The notes under the pieces are model-generated. The model was not told where the DNA came from and did no database searches. It saw only the letters and a program-made list of their open reading frames with translations. The translations under genes and the position numbers were made by a program. Of a stretch of DNA of 64,000 nt, positions 1-7,743 are shown in pieces. The DNA is from Halioglobus sp. (GTDB lineage Bacteria > Pseudomonadota > Gammaproteobacteria > Pseudomonadales > Halieaceae), in contig PABK01000061.1 of assembly GCA_002699145.1 (NCBI GenBank), forward strand, positions 62,001 through 126,000. The letters are read 5' to 3'. The stretch's first letter is position 1, and the number at the start of each line of letters is the position of its first letter.

Positions 1-428
1 ACTACAACCGCTACGCCCAGGGTCTGGACAGCAAGGACTGGAGCATGGTGCGCGGCTGCTTCAGCGACGAGATTTACATCGACTACGGCCCGCTGAGCGC
101 GCCCACCGGCGACCCGGCGGTGCCGCGTCGGGCGGATGACTGGATGACCTACCTGCAGTACGTCATCCACCAGTTCGATATCACCCAGCACACCATCACC
201 AACCACCGGGTGAGCATCGTGGGTCACGAGGTCAGCTGCCGCGCCTACCTGAATGCGGACCACGTCAAGTTCGATGACCCGGCCGTGCGCGTGGTGGCCC
301 CGGACAACGTGGTCACCGTGGTCGGCGAGTACAACAACCACTACCGGCAGGAAGACGGCGCCTGGAAAATCTGTCGCTCCGAACTGGTGGTTAACTGGTC
401 CGCCGGTAACATGGCGCTGTTCAGCTAA
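1..428 (+). CDS. SnoaL-like / NTF2-fold protein (5' truncated by window edge)
   Basis: The frame is open from the first bases (from base 3: Tyr-Asn-Arg-Tyr-Ala...) and ends with TAA at 426-428, so the true start lies outside the window; an internal ATG at 45 is not the natural start. The visible ~141 residues show the pattern of SnoaL-like/NTF2-fold polyketide cyclase or dehydratase-like proteins: YNRYAQGLDSKDW near the start, an acidic-aromatic segment (DEIYIDYG), a middle strand ending in HEVSCRAYL, and the terminal GEYNNHYRQEDGAWKICRS segment typical of the last beta strands of the cone. Family membership is inferred from this pattern. The substrate cannot be stated. It converges on the thiolase-like gene with a 6-nt gap. 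Confidence 0.75.
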   Translation, partial: YNRYAQGLDSKDWSMVRGCFSDEIYIDYGPLSAPTGDPAVPRRADDWMTYLQYVIHQFDITQHTITNHRVSIVGHEVSCRAYLNADHVKFDDPAVRVVAPDNVVTVVGEYNNHYRQEDGAWKICRSELVVNWSAGNMALFS

Positions 429-434
429 CGAACG

Positions 435-1982
435 CTACCCGTCGGCGAAGGCGAAGCGATGCCCGCGTTCGCCGGCGCTGACTGCGACTTCGCGCCCGAT
501 TACGGTCTCGGCGTCCAGTGTGGCAAGCGCCCCCGGCTGCTCGCTGGACGCGAGGAAGCGCGCGCCGCCCGCGTCCTCGCACAGCACCACCCCCAGGTCC
601 TGTTTATCGCGGCGCGCAATCACCGTGTAGCTGATCACCCGCCCTGCCGTGGGGTGCTCGCATTCGGGGCGTTGCGCTATCGACTCGGGCGCCACAACCG
701 GTGGCTGCCAGTGGCGCCAGTCCAGCGCCGCGGCCGCGGACGCTTGCGTGCTGAGCACCGCCGCGGCGTGCTTGGACAGGAGGCCGCCGTTGGCGGTGAC
801 CAGGGCGCGCGTCCCGGCACCGCGCAAACGCCACACCATCTCGGCCAGGGCGTGCATGCTGTAGTTGTTACCGGGTCCGCCGAAATAGGGCAGGCCCCCG
901 GTGACGGTGAGCGCGCGGGAACCGTCTGTGGGTAGCTCCAGCGCTTCGCAGGCGGCGTGCACCGCGCAGGGAAAACAGCTGTAGAGGTCCAGCGGGTCCA
1001 TGTCAGCGGCAGTGCCCTCGATGCCATCCAGGACGGCGTCGAAGACCGCCGCCATGGCCGCGGAGCGCCCCGGCTCCTCGCGCCGGGACAACACGCGGTC
1101 CTCGCCCTCGGCGTAAGCGGCGACGTAGACCCAGCGCTGCGGCGCGATGCCCAGCTCCCGCGCCCGCCGCGCGCTGGTCAGCAGCAGGGCCGCGCCCTGG
1201 TTGACCGCGTCCTGGGCGACCAGGCGCCGTGTCAGGGGCAGGCTCACCGGGTAGTTGTCGCGGCTGCTCGCGGCCAGTTCATCCACGCTGTAGCGTGTGC
1301 GCTGCTGCGCGTAGGGGTTGTCCGCCGCCACCGCGCTGAACGGCGCCATCATGCACGCCATATACCGGCGGTGCTGCTCGCGGCTGTGTCCCAGCAGGTG
1401 CGCCTGGCGGGTTTCGATCAGCGCGTAGTAGTGCGCCGGCAACAGCATGCCGCTGTGTATTTCGGCGCGCGAGGCGAAGGGCTTGTCGAAGTCCCTGTTG
1501 TCCAGTGGCAGGTCGAAACTCTCGTTCCAGTCCGCTTCCAGGCCCTGGCGTAGCGCGTGGCGCTGGTTGGCGATGGCCTCGCCGCCGGCGAGCAGCACCA
1601 TGTCGCGCTCACCGCGGGCGATATCGGCCATCATTTCCAGCAGCAATTGCAGAGGGGCGGTGCCGCCGGTATGGCTGTAGATGTGGTGGGCGGGCGCGGC
1701 GCCGATGCGCGCGGCCACGGATGCCGGCGGGTTGTCGCTGCCGCCAAACGGAGAGCGCCATGCCGGGGCCGAGTCGGAGAACAGGCGCACGATGGCGATG
1801 CTGTCGATGTGGCTGGCGTCGACATCCACCTCGCGCAGCGCGTTCTGCGCGGCGCGGGCGATCATGTGCATGGGGCCGTGAATGGGCGGGGCCGCGTCCC
1901 CGGCGATGCGCTCGACGTACTGCCCGGCGGCGACGATCACCGGTGTGTGGTCTGCGATATCGCTTGTCTGTTCTGCGCTCAT
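435..1982 (-). CDS. thiolase-fold acetyl-CoA acetyltransferase-like protein
   Basis: This 515-residue protein begins with VIVAAGQYVERI, as in thiolase-superfamily acetyl-CoA acetyltransferases. It then has GGSDNPPASVAARIGA and a block HTGGTAPLQLLLEMMADIARG followed by LLAGGEA, which corresponds to the thiolase helix that normally carries the nucleophilic Cys. No Cys is visible at that site (the residues are SHTGG), so it probably belongs to the thiolase-like subfamily lacking the N-terminal catalytic Cys. A later GGLPYFGGPGNNYS motif and an OB-like C-terminal extension after residue ~410 fit that subfamily. It may act in fatty acid or sterol-type acyl-CoA metabolism, but canonical thiolysis is doubtful. 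It stands alone on this strand. Confidence 0.75.
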   Translation of the reverse strand: MSAEQTSDIADHTPVIVAAGQYVERIAGDAAPPIHGPMHMIARAAQNALREVDVDASHIDSIAIVRLFSDSAPAWRSPFGGSDNPPASVAARIGAAPAHHIYSHTGGTAPLQLLLEMMADIARGERDMVLLAGGEAIANQRHALRQGLEADWNESFDLPLDNRDFDKPFASRAEIHSGMLLPAHYYALIETRQAHLLGHSREQHRRYMACMMAPFSAVAADNPYAQQRTRYSVDELAASSRDNYPVSLPLTRRLVAQDAVNQGAALLLTSARRARELGIAPQRWVYVAAYAEGEDRVLSRREEPGRSAAMAAVFDAVLDGIEGTAADMDPLDLYSCFPCAVHAACEALELPTDGSRALTVTGGLPYFGGPGNNYSMHALAEMVWRLRGAGTRALVTANGGLLSKHAAAVLSTQASAAAALDWRHWQPPVVAPESIAQRPECEHPTAGRVISYTVIARRDKQDLGVVLCEDAGGARFLASSEQPGALATLDAETVIGREVAVSAGERGHRFAFADG

Positions 1983-2069
1983 GCACCGGCTCCGTCCGGT
2001 TTTCAGGGAGGCGCAGGATACCCCATGAACGGGCAGTGGCAGAAGCCCTGCGGCGGTCGTGCCGGCGTA

Positions 2070-2831
2070 TCAGTGCTCGACCAGTTCCGTGTAGGCGCGC
2101 CAGGTGGCGTGGGCGAGCAGCGGAAAGATGACGATCATGCCGATCAGGCCGGTGGCGAAACCGGCGGCCACGAGCAGCGCGATCAGCAGCGCCCAGACGA
2201 GCATCACGGGAAGGTCGCGCAGGGTGACGCGCAGGCTCATGCGCATCGCGGTGGCCGCGTCGACATGACGGTCGACGATCATCGGTACGGTCACCACGGA
2301 CAGGGTGAACACGGCGCCGGCCAGCACCAGCCCGACCACGCCGTAGGCGAACAACTGGTTCGCGCTGAGCTGGCGCAGCACGTCGCCGCCGACCGTGCTC
2401 GCCAGGCTGGGCGCGGGACTGCCCACAAGGCCGAAGTAGAGGCCGGCGGACAGGGCGAACCACGCCAGCGCCAGCAGCGCCAGCGTCTGCGCCACACCGA
2501 GCAGGGCCTGGCGGTTGCGCGACAGCGGGCGCAGCGAATCCTCGAAGCCGGCCGCCTGGGCGGCATCCTGCAGGCGCGACAGTTCACAGCAACCGGCGGT
2601 GAGGATCGGGCCGACCAGCAGGAAGGCGGCGCTCACCGCGGCGAGGTAAAAGGGATGCCGGCTGTAGGCGAAAATGAGCACGCCGAGCAGGGCGACCAGG
2701 ACACCGTAGGCCAGGCTGGCGGCGCGGTGGTGCATCAGGTCCGCCCAGCCCTCGCTCAGCCAGATAAAGGGTCGGGTCAGCGGAACGTTGCGTACGGCGT
2801 AGGTATCGACGGGATGGTTTGTGCTGGACAT
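2070..2831 (-). CDS. DUF2189 inner-membrane protein
   Basis: The 253-residue protein has about six hydrophobic segments (for example LAYGVLVALLGVLIF, LAAVSAAFLLVGPI, LLALAWFALSAGLYF, GVVGLVLAGAVFTLSVV, LLIALLVAAGFATGLIGMIV). The opening with PFIWLSEGWADL, then GPILTAGCCELSRLQD and PLLAHATWRAYTELV at the end, match DUF2189 membrane proteins, common in proteobacteria and of unknown function. The length is usual for the family. It has no obvious operon partner: the gap to the upstream thiolase-like gene start and to the next leftward operon is over 80 nt on each side. Confidence 0.85.
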   Translation of the reverse strand: MSSTNHPVDTYAVRNVPLTRPFIWLSEGWADLMHHRAASLAYGVLVALLGVLIFAYSRHPFYLAAVSAAFLLVGPILTAGCCELSRLQDAAQAAGFEDSLRPLSRNRQALLGVAQTLALLALAWFALSAGLYFGLVGSPAPSLASTVGGDVLRQLSANQLFAYGVVGLVLAGAVFTLSVVTVPMIVDRHVDAATAMRMSLRVTLRDLPVMLVWALLIALLVAAGFATGLIGMIVIFPLLAHATWRAYTELVEH

Positions 2832-2994
2832 GCTGCTGCCTCCTCGCGGACGGAGCCGCGATCACGCGGGGTCGTATACGGAGGTCGGGGCAGGGCGCTT
2901 ACCTGGCAGGACAACTGGCTTGCGTGCCAGGCGACGCCTGGAAGTCTCGGCCATACCGTACTGCTTTGACGCTAACTATCGTCAAAAAATCCGT

Positions 2995-3420
2995 TCAATT
3001 GAAAAAATACAGCAGCCCCAGCAGGATGGCGTAGCGAGCCGATTTGCCGATCGCCGTGAGCAGCAGGAAAACGCCGAAGCGCACTCTCATGATGCCGGCG
3101 ACGAAAGTCAGTGCGTCGCCCCCTACGGGCAGCCAGGCCATGAGCAGGGACCAAACGCCGTAGCGCTGGAACCAGCGCTGTGCCGGTCCCAAGGTCTCCT
3201 GGCGAAAGGGGAACCAGCGGCGCCCCTGGAAATGCAACAGGTAGCGGCCGATGCCCCAGTTCACCACCGAGCCCAGCGTGTTGCCGGCGCTCGCCCACAG
3301 CCACAGCGCCAGCGGGTCGTAGCCCGCGGCGACCATGCCGGCGAAGACGACCTCCGAGTAGGCCGGCAGTAGCGTGGCGGCGAGCAGGGCAGTGAAAAAC
3401 AGCGCCAGGTAGGCGCTCAC
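2995..3420 (-). CDS. YqaA-family (DedA/SNARE-associated-like) small membrane protein
   Basis: The GTG start at 3418-3420 overlaps the stop of the upstream amidotransferase gene (GTGA), so translation is probably coupled. This start gives 141 residues, the usual size of YqaA proteins. Visible features are an N-terminal hydrophobic segment (YLALFFTALLAATLLP), PAYSEVVFAGMVAAGYDP, the glycine-rich ASAGNTLGSVVNWGIGRY motif, and LPVGGDALTFVAGIMRV near the C-terminus, the typical re-entrant DedA-like pattern. It is an inner-membrane protein of undefined transport function. Longer reading in this frame upstream would run antisense through other genes and was not accepted. Confidence 0.85.
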   Translation of the reverse strand: MSAYLALFFTALLAATLLPAYSEVVFAGMVAAGYDPLALWLWASAGNTLGSVVNWGIGRYLLHFQGRRWFPFRQETLGPAQRWFQRYGVWSLLMAWLPVGGDALTFVAGIMRVRFGVFLLLTAIGKSARYAILLGLLYFFN

Positions 3421-4184
3421 GGTGCGCGCGCCGCCTGGCGCAGCAGTTCGCGGAACAGGTTTTGCTGCGCCGCGCTTTGCGGCATGTACTCCGGGTGCCA
3501 TTGCACGCCGATGAAAAAGCGCAGGGCCGGGCGCTCTATGGCCTGGATCACCCCCGCGCCCTCCCGCGCGCTGACGATCACCTCGTCGCCCAGGTCCTTT
3601 ACCGACTGCCGGTGCAGCGCATTGACCGCGCAGCGCGTCGTCCCGAGGATGCCGTACAGCCGGCTGTCGCGCTCGATGTCGATACGCTTGCGCGGCAGCA
3701 CGCTGCGCACGTTGCCGGTACTCTCGGCATAGAAGTGTGCGATATCCCGGTGCAGGGAGCCGCCCAGCACCACGTTCATCAACTGCGCCCCGCGACAGAT
3801 GCCCAGTACCGGCAGGTCGTGGTACAGCGCGTGCTGGATCAGGTGTTGTTCCAGCGCGTCCCGCTCCGGCTCGTAGTCCTGGCGCGAACCGGTGGCGAAG
3901 AGCATCCTCGAGCCGGCCAGCAGCAGGCCGACTATCCAGTCGAGCGCGTGGTCCGGCGGGTCGTCGTGTTCGACCTCGGCCGGCTCCTGTTCGTAGTGAA
4001 AGGGGTCTACGTCGGCCCCGCCGCCGATAATCAGCCCGTCCAGTGCACTGGCGTCGCAGGGCCTCGACGGCCGGATGCGCACGGGTCTGCCGCCGCCGCG
4101 GCGCACCGCCAGCGCGGTCATCCACCAGGCGAACAGTCCGCCGCGGTCGGGACCGGTGATGCCGATAACGGGTTGGTCGCGCAC
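3417..4184 (-). CDS. class-I glutamine amidotransferase / gamma-glutamyl hydrolase (peptidase C26, PuuD-like)
   Basis: The 255-residue protein opens with VIGITGPDRGG and has the class-I amidotransferase catalytic set: nucleophile Cys in PVLGICRGAQLMNV, and His-Glu in GVQWHPEYMP. GLIIGGGADVDP is typical of PuuD-type gamma-glutamyl-GABA hydrolases and related C26 peptidases. It lies 6 nt downstream of the amidoligase gene and overlaps the YqaA-like gene, forming an operon. Amidoligases and C26 hydrolases are often adjacent, which suggests that one makes and the other cleaves a gamma-glutamyl or other amide bond on a peptide or small metabolite. The actual substrate is not visible. Confidence 0.85.
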   Translation of the reverse strand: MRDQPVIGITGPDRGGLFAWWMTALAVRRGGGRPVRIRPSRPCDASALDGLIIGGGADVDPFHYEQEPAEVEHDDPPDHALDWIVGLLLAGSRMLFATGSRQDYEPERDALEQHLIQHALYHDLPVLGICRGAQLMNVVLGGSLHRDIAHFYAESTGNVRSVLPRKRIDIERDSRLYGILGTTRCAVNALHRQSVKDLGDEVIVSAREGAGVIQAIERPALRFFIGVQWHPEYMPQSAAQQNLFRELLRQAARAP

Positions 4185-4190
4185 GCCTGG

Positions 4191-5216
4191 CTACCGCTCG
4201 AAAAACTTGCAGCTCAGGATGCTGGTCAGGCGCGCCGTCCATTCCGAGCGTGGCGACAGGGAGAAATCGCCGCTGAACCTGCGCCACTCGTCCTTCAGTT
4301 CGTCGAGCAAGGCGCGGTCGGCCGCCAGCGTCTCGATGTAGACCCACAGGTTCCAGGCCTGCGCCGCCGACCAGCCGGGCACATCGACCTTGCAGTCGGG
4401 AAGGCGGTAGTGGAAGGCGGGTCGCGCGCTCACCAGGCGTTGCTCGTCCTCGCCCAGGGCCTTGCGCACGCGCTCCTCGTCCAGCGTGCAAAAGACCGGC
4501 AACATGTCCAGGGCGCGGTTGCGTGTCGGGTTGAACGCCAGGTAGTCGTCGATCAGGGTATCCAGGTCGGGCTGGTAGTCGCGCGCCAGCACCCGCTCCA
4601 TGTAGGGGCGTGGATACGGGTCGATGTACTTGGTGAGAAATCGCCGCGTCAGGTCGATCTCCGCGTACTCGATAATCCAGCCGTGCAGCAGCAGGAAAGC
4701 CTGGATGTAACGGCCCAGGATGTCGGCGCCCGCGCCCGGGATCGACGGGTTGATGTGCATGCCGAAAGCGTAGATCAGCGATTCCTGCGTGCCCTCTGCG
4801 CCCAGCGCCTTGAGGGTTTCCACCAGGTCGTCCAGGCCGGCCAGGGCGTCGAAGGGGATCGGCTCGGTCACCACCTCGCAGGGGATCAGCACACGGCTGA
4901 CGCTGTCGATGTTGGTCTCGATTTCGTGGGCCAGGGTCCCCGGTGCGAAGTTCACGCCGAACTGGGTCAGCCACTTGCGGTAGACGGTGGACTTGAGCAG
5001 CTGCGCGTCGCGCTCGATCTTCAGCTTGCCCAGGGATGATTGTGTCAGGACTGCTTCGAAGGGGCTGAGCACCTCCAGTTTGCCGCCGAGGGCGGACTGT
5101 AACGCCTGCGCCGCGCGCGTCACCTGCAGGTTGCCCATCTCGAACTCGAAGCCCACGCGGCGGGGTTCGCCCCCGGGGCCGGTCAGGGAGGGTGGTACCA
5201 GGTAGCGGGTCGGCAT
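4191..5216 (-). CDS. amidoligase family protein (putative COOH-NH2 ligase)
   Basis: The 341-residue product starts near VPPSLTGPGGEPRRVGFEFEMGNL; the GFEFEM strand is the signature metal-binding start of the glutamine-synthetase-like amidoligase fold. FGMHINPSIPG and the ARPAFHYRLPDCKVD region fit the following core strands. Start choice: ATG at 5214-5216 has GAGGA about 9 nt upstream, while the upstream in-frame ATG at 5229-5231 has no clear ribosome site. First gene of the leftward operon amidoligase, amidotransferase/hydrolase, YqaA-like protein. The family is predicted to form ATP-dependent amide bonds; the target here is unknown. Confidence 0.8.
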   Translation of the reverse strand: MPTRYLVPPSLTGPGGEPRRVGFEFEMGNLQVTRAAQALQSALGGKLEVLSPFEAVLTQSSLGKLKIERDAQLLKSTVYRKWLTQFGVNFAPGTLAHEIETNIDSVSRVLIPCEVVTEPIPFDALAGLDDLVETLKALGAEGTQESLIYAFGMHINPSIPGAGADILGRYIQAFLLLHGWIIEYAEIDLTRRFLTKYIDPYPRPYMERVLARDYQPDLDTLIDDYLAFNPTRNRALDMLPVFCTLDEERVRKALGEDEQRLVSARPAFHYRLPDCKVDVPGWSAAQAWNLWVYIETLAADRALLDELKDEWRRFSGDFSLSPRSEWTARLTSILSCKFFER

Positions 5217-5336
5217 GGGGTCGGTCCTCATACTGGCAGTGTACGCAATTGCGCGGCGCTGTTCAGCGGCGCGCTTGGCAGCATCAGCGCTCTGTGCGAG
5301 CATGTCCGTTGGCTGTGACAGAAAAAAGGGCAGGCC

Positions 5337-6872
5337 ATGGGCGTGTTCAGGGCGCTGGCGGTTGCCGTCGGGACGATGGCGGTCGCATCCGCCGCACGCG
5401 CGCAGGGCATCGACCAACGCGTCGAGGCGTTGGTGCGGCCACTGGCCGATGCGCTGTCGTCGGTGGTGTTCTTCGAGATTTCCCTGTTCGGCCAGCCCTT
5501 CCCCCTGATCGTGCTGTGGCTGGCGCTGGCGGCGCTGTTTTTCACCCTGTACCTCGGCTTCATCAATATCCGCGGCTTCGGGCTGGCCCTGCGCCACGTG
5601 CGCGGTCATTTCCACAATCCCCGGGCCAGGGGCGAGATATCGCACTTCCAGGCGGTCGCCACCGCAGTCTCGGGTACCGTGGGCATCGGCAATATCGGCG
5701 GCGTGGCGGTGGCCATCGTTATCGGCGGCCCCGGCGCCGCATTCTGGCTGGTGGTGGCGGGCTTCCTGTCCATGTCGACGAAACTGGTGGAGTGCACCCT
5801 GGGGGTCAGGTACCGGCGCCACAACGCCGACGGCTCGGTCTCCGGCGGGCCCATGTACTACCTGGAACGCTACCTGGCGGACCGCGGCGCGCCGCGCTGG
5901 GGCAAGGCCCTGGGCGGGTTTTACGCCCTGTCGCTGGTGATCGGCTGCCTGGGGATCGGCAACATGTTCCAGTCCAACCAGGCTTACGTGCAGTTTGTCA
6001 TCATCACCGGCGGCGAGCAGAGCGTCTTCGCCGGGCGCGGCTGGCTGTTCGGACTGCTCATCGCCGGCGCGGTGGCGCTGGTGATTATCGGCGGTATCCG
6101 CTCCATCGCCCGCGTCGCCTCGCGCCTGGTGCCCTTCATGGCGCTGCTGTATATCGTCTCGGCGCTGGTCATCATCGGGTTGAGCGCCGAGCACCTGCCC
6201 GCGGCGCTGCGCCTGGTGATGGACAATGCCTTCAGCCTGCAGAGCGCCACCGGCGGCATGCTCGGGGCGATCATCGTCGGCTTCCAGCGCGCGCTGTTTT
6301 CCAACGAGGCCGGGATCGGCTCCGCCTCCATCGCGCACTCCGCGGTGCAGACCGATGACCCGGCCTCGGAGGGGCTGGTGTCACTGCTGGAACCGTTCAT
6401 CGACACGGTGGTGATCTGTACGCTCACCTCGCTGGTCATTATCACCACCGCCTACCCCAACGGGCTGATGGACGGTTCGCTGGAGGGTATCGCGCTGACC
6501 TCCGCCGCCTTCGCCCATCACGTGAGCTGGGCACCGTACCCGCTGGCGGTCGCGGCCCTGCTGTTCGCGTTTTCCACCAGCATCGCCTGGTCGTACTACG
6601 GTCTCAAGGGCTGGACCTACCTGGTGGGCGAAGGGCCGGGCAGGGTGCTGGCCTTCAATACCGTGTTCTGCGGTTTTATCGCCCTGGGTTGCATGATTCA
6701 GCTCAGCGCGGTGCTGGATTTCTCCGATGCCATGGTGTTCCTCATCGCCATCCCCAACATCCTCGGCCTGTACCTGTACGCGCCGCAGGTCAAACGCGAG
6801 GTGAATGAATACATGTCGCGCCTGCGCGCGCAGGAGGCGCAGGCGAAAGCCGGGGCGGGCGGGTCTCAGTAA
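5337..6872 (+). CDS. Na+/alanine (AGCS family) symporter
   Basis: This 511-residue integral membrane protein has a hydrophobic N-terminus (a cleavable signal peptide is possible: AVASAARAQG) and about ten membrane segments. The AGCS signature region is clear: HFQAVATAVSGTVGIGNIGGVAVAIVIGGPGAAFW followed by MSTKLVECTLGVRYR and SGGPMYYLER. FSNEAGIGSASIAHSA is the second conserved loop. Members import alanine or glycine with sodium. It diverges from the amidoligase operon with a 120-nt spacer and converges on the dioxygenase gene, overlapping its end by 7 bp. Confidence 0.93.
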   Translation: MGVFRALAVAVGTMAVASAARAQGIDQRVEALVRPLADALSSVVFFEISLFGQPFPLIVLWLALAALFFTLYLGFINIRGFGLALRHVRGHFHNPRARGEISHFQAVATAVSGTVGIGNIGGVAVAIVIGGPGAAFWLVVAGFLSMSTKLVECTLGVRYRRHNADGSVSGGPMYYLERYLADRGAPRWGKALGGFYALSLVIGCLGIGNMFQSNQAYVQFVIITGGEQSVFAGRGWLFGLLIAGAVALVIIGGIRSIARVASRLVPFMALLYIVSALVIIGLSAEHLPAALRLVMDNAFSLQSATGGMLGAIIVGFQRALFSNEAGIGSASIAHSAVQTDDPASEGLVSLLEPFIDTVVICTLTSLVIITTAYPNGLMDGSLEGIALTSAAFAHHVSWAPYPLAVAALLFAFSTSIAWSYYGLKGWTYLVGEGPGRVLAFNTVFCGFIALGCMIQLSAVLDFSDAMVFLIAIPNILGLYLYAPQVKREVNEYMSRLRAQEAQAKAGAGGSQ

Positions 6873-7690
6873 GGGCGGTCGCCGTCGATGGTGATCCTGT
6901 GCAGCATGCGGTGCGCGGGGAAGTAGTCGTTGACCGGCTTGTGCTGCGTGCTGCGGTTGTCCCAGATGGCGATGCTGTGCGGCTCCCAGCGAAAGCGGCA
7001 GCTGTACTCCGCGGTGCTCACGTGCGTGAACAGGAAATCGAGCAGCGCGTCGCTCTCTGGCCGCGGCAGGCCCTCGATGTGCGTGGTGAACAGCGAGTTG
7101 ACAAACAGTACCTTCTTGCCGGACTCCGGGTGTGTGCGGATCACCGGGTGGCGCACCGGCGGGTTGGCGGCCACCGCCTCGGCCAGCCGTTCGCGACCCC
7201 CCGGTTCGGCCAGGCTTTCGCGAAAGCCGTGGCTGAAATCGTGTACCGCCTCCAGCCCCTCCAGCAGCCTGCGCAGGGGTGCGGACAGACCGTCGTAGGC
7301 GGCGGTCATGCTGGCCCACAGGGTGTCGCCGCCGCGCGGCGGCACCACCACCGAGCGCAGCACCGTGCCCATGGGCGGATGCCGGCGGAAGGTCATGTCC
7401 GAGTGCCAGGCCTCGATTTTGGTCGGTCGCTGCGCCGTGCTCTCCAGGATGGTGATCTCCGGGAAACCCGGCACCGTGTCGTAGGCGGGGTGGGTCTGCA
7501 GGGGACCGAAGGTCAGTGCCAGGGCCTTTTGCCGTGCCGGTGCGATGTCCTGGTCGCGAAAGAAAATCACCTGGTGCTCGACCAGCAGGCGCCTGATCTG
7601 CGCGGCCTGTTGTGGCTGCAGTTCCTCGCGCAGGTCGATGCCGCGGATTTCCGCGCCCAGGGCGCCGGCGATGGGGGTGACGTCAAACAT
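6866..7690 (-). CDS. TauD/TfdA-family Fe(II)/2-oxoglutarate dioxygenase
   Basis: The 274-residue protein carries the iron facial triad: AWHSDMTF supplies His-X-Asp, and the distal His lies in DNRSTQHKPVNDY. The 2-oxoglutarate-binding Arg is in RMLHRITIDGDRP. VIFFRDQDIAP and GGDTLWASM are further TauD/TfdA family marks. It would hydroxylate a sulfonate, phenoxyacid or related acidic substrate in the cytoplasm; the exact substrate cannot be told from sequence. The start is the ATG at 7688-7690, which gives the normal family length. The 3' end overlaps the convergent symporter gene by 7 bp. Confidence 0.9.
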   Translation of the reverse strand: MFDVTPIAGALGAEIRGIDLREELQPQQAAQIRRLLVEHQVIFFRDQDIAPARQKALALTFGPLQTHPAYDTVPGFPEITILESTAQRPTKIEAWHSDMTFRRHPPMGTVLRSVVVPPRGGDTLWASMTAAYDGLSAPLRRLLEGLEAVHDFSHGFRESLAEPGGRERLAEAVAANPPVRHPVIRTHPESGKKVLFVNSLFTTHIEGLPRPESDALLDFLFTHVSTAEYSCRFRWEPHSIAIWDNRSTQHKPVNDYFPAHRMLHRITIDGDRPY

Positions 7691-7743
7691 GCTGTCGCTC
7701 GTGTTTACAACAGGCGCGATTCTACCACCGGCGCAGCGCCGCG

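Noticed and set aside
1557-2969. Long rightward open frame of 470 codons antisense to the thiolase-like and DUF2189 genes
   Set aside because: GC-rich antisense frame with no family pattern; the leftward genes have clear domains.
3462-5039. Rightward 525-codon open frame antisense to the amidotransferase and amidoligase
   Set aside because: Its composition is a mirror of the real genes and shows no motif.
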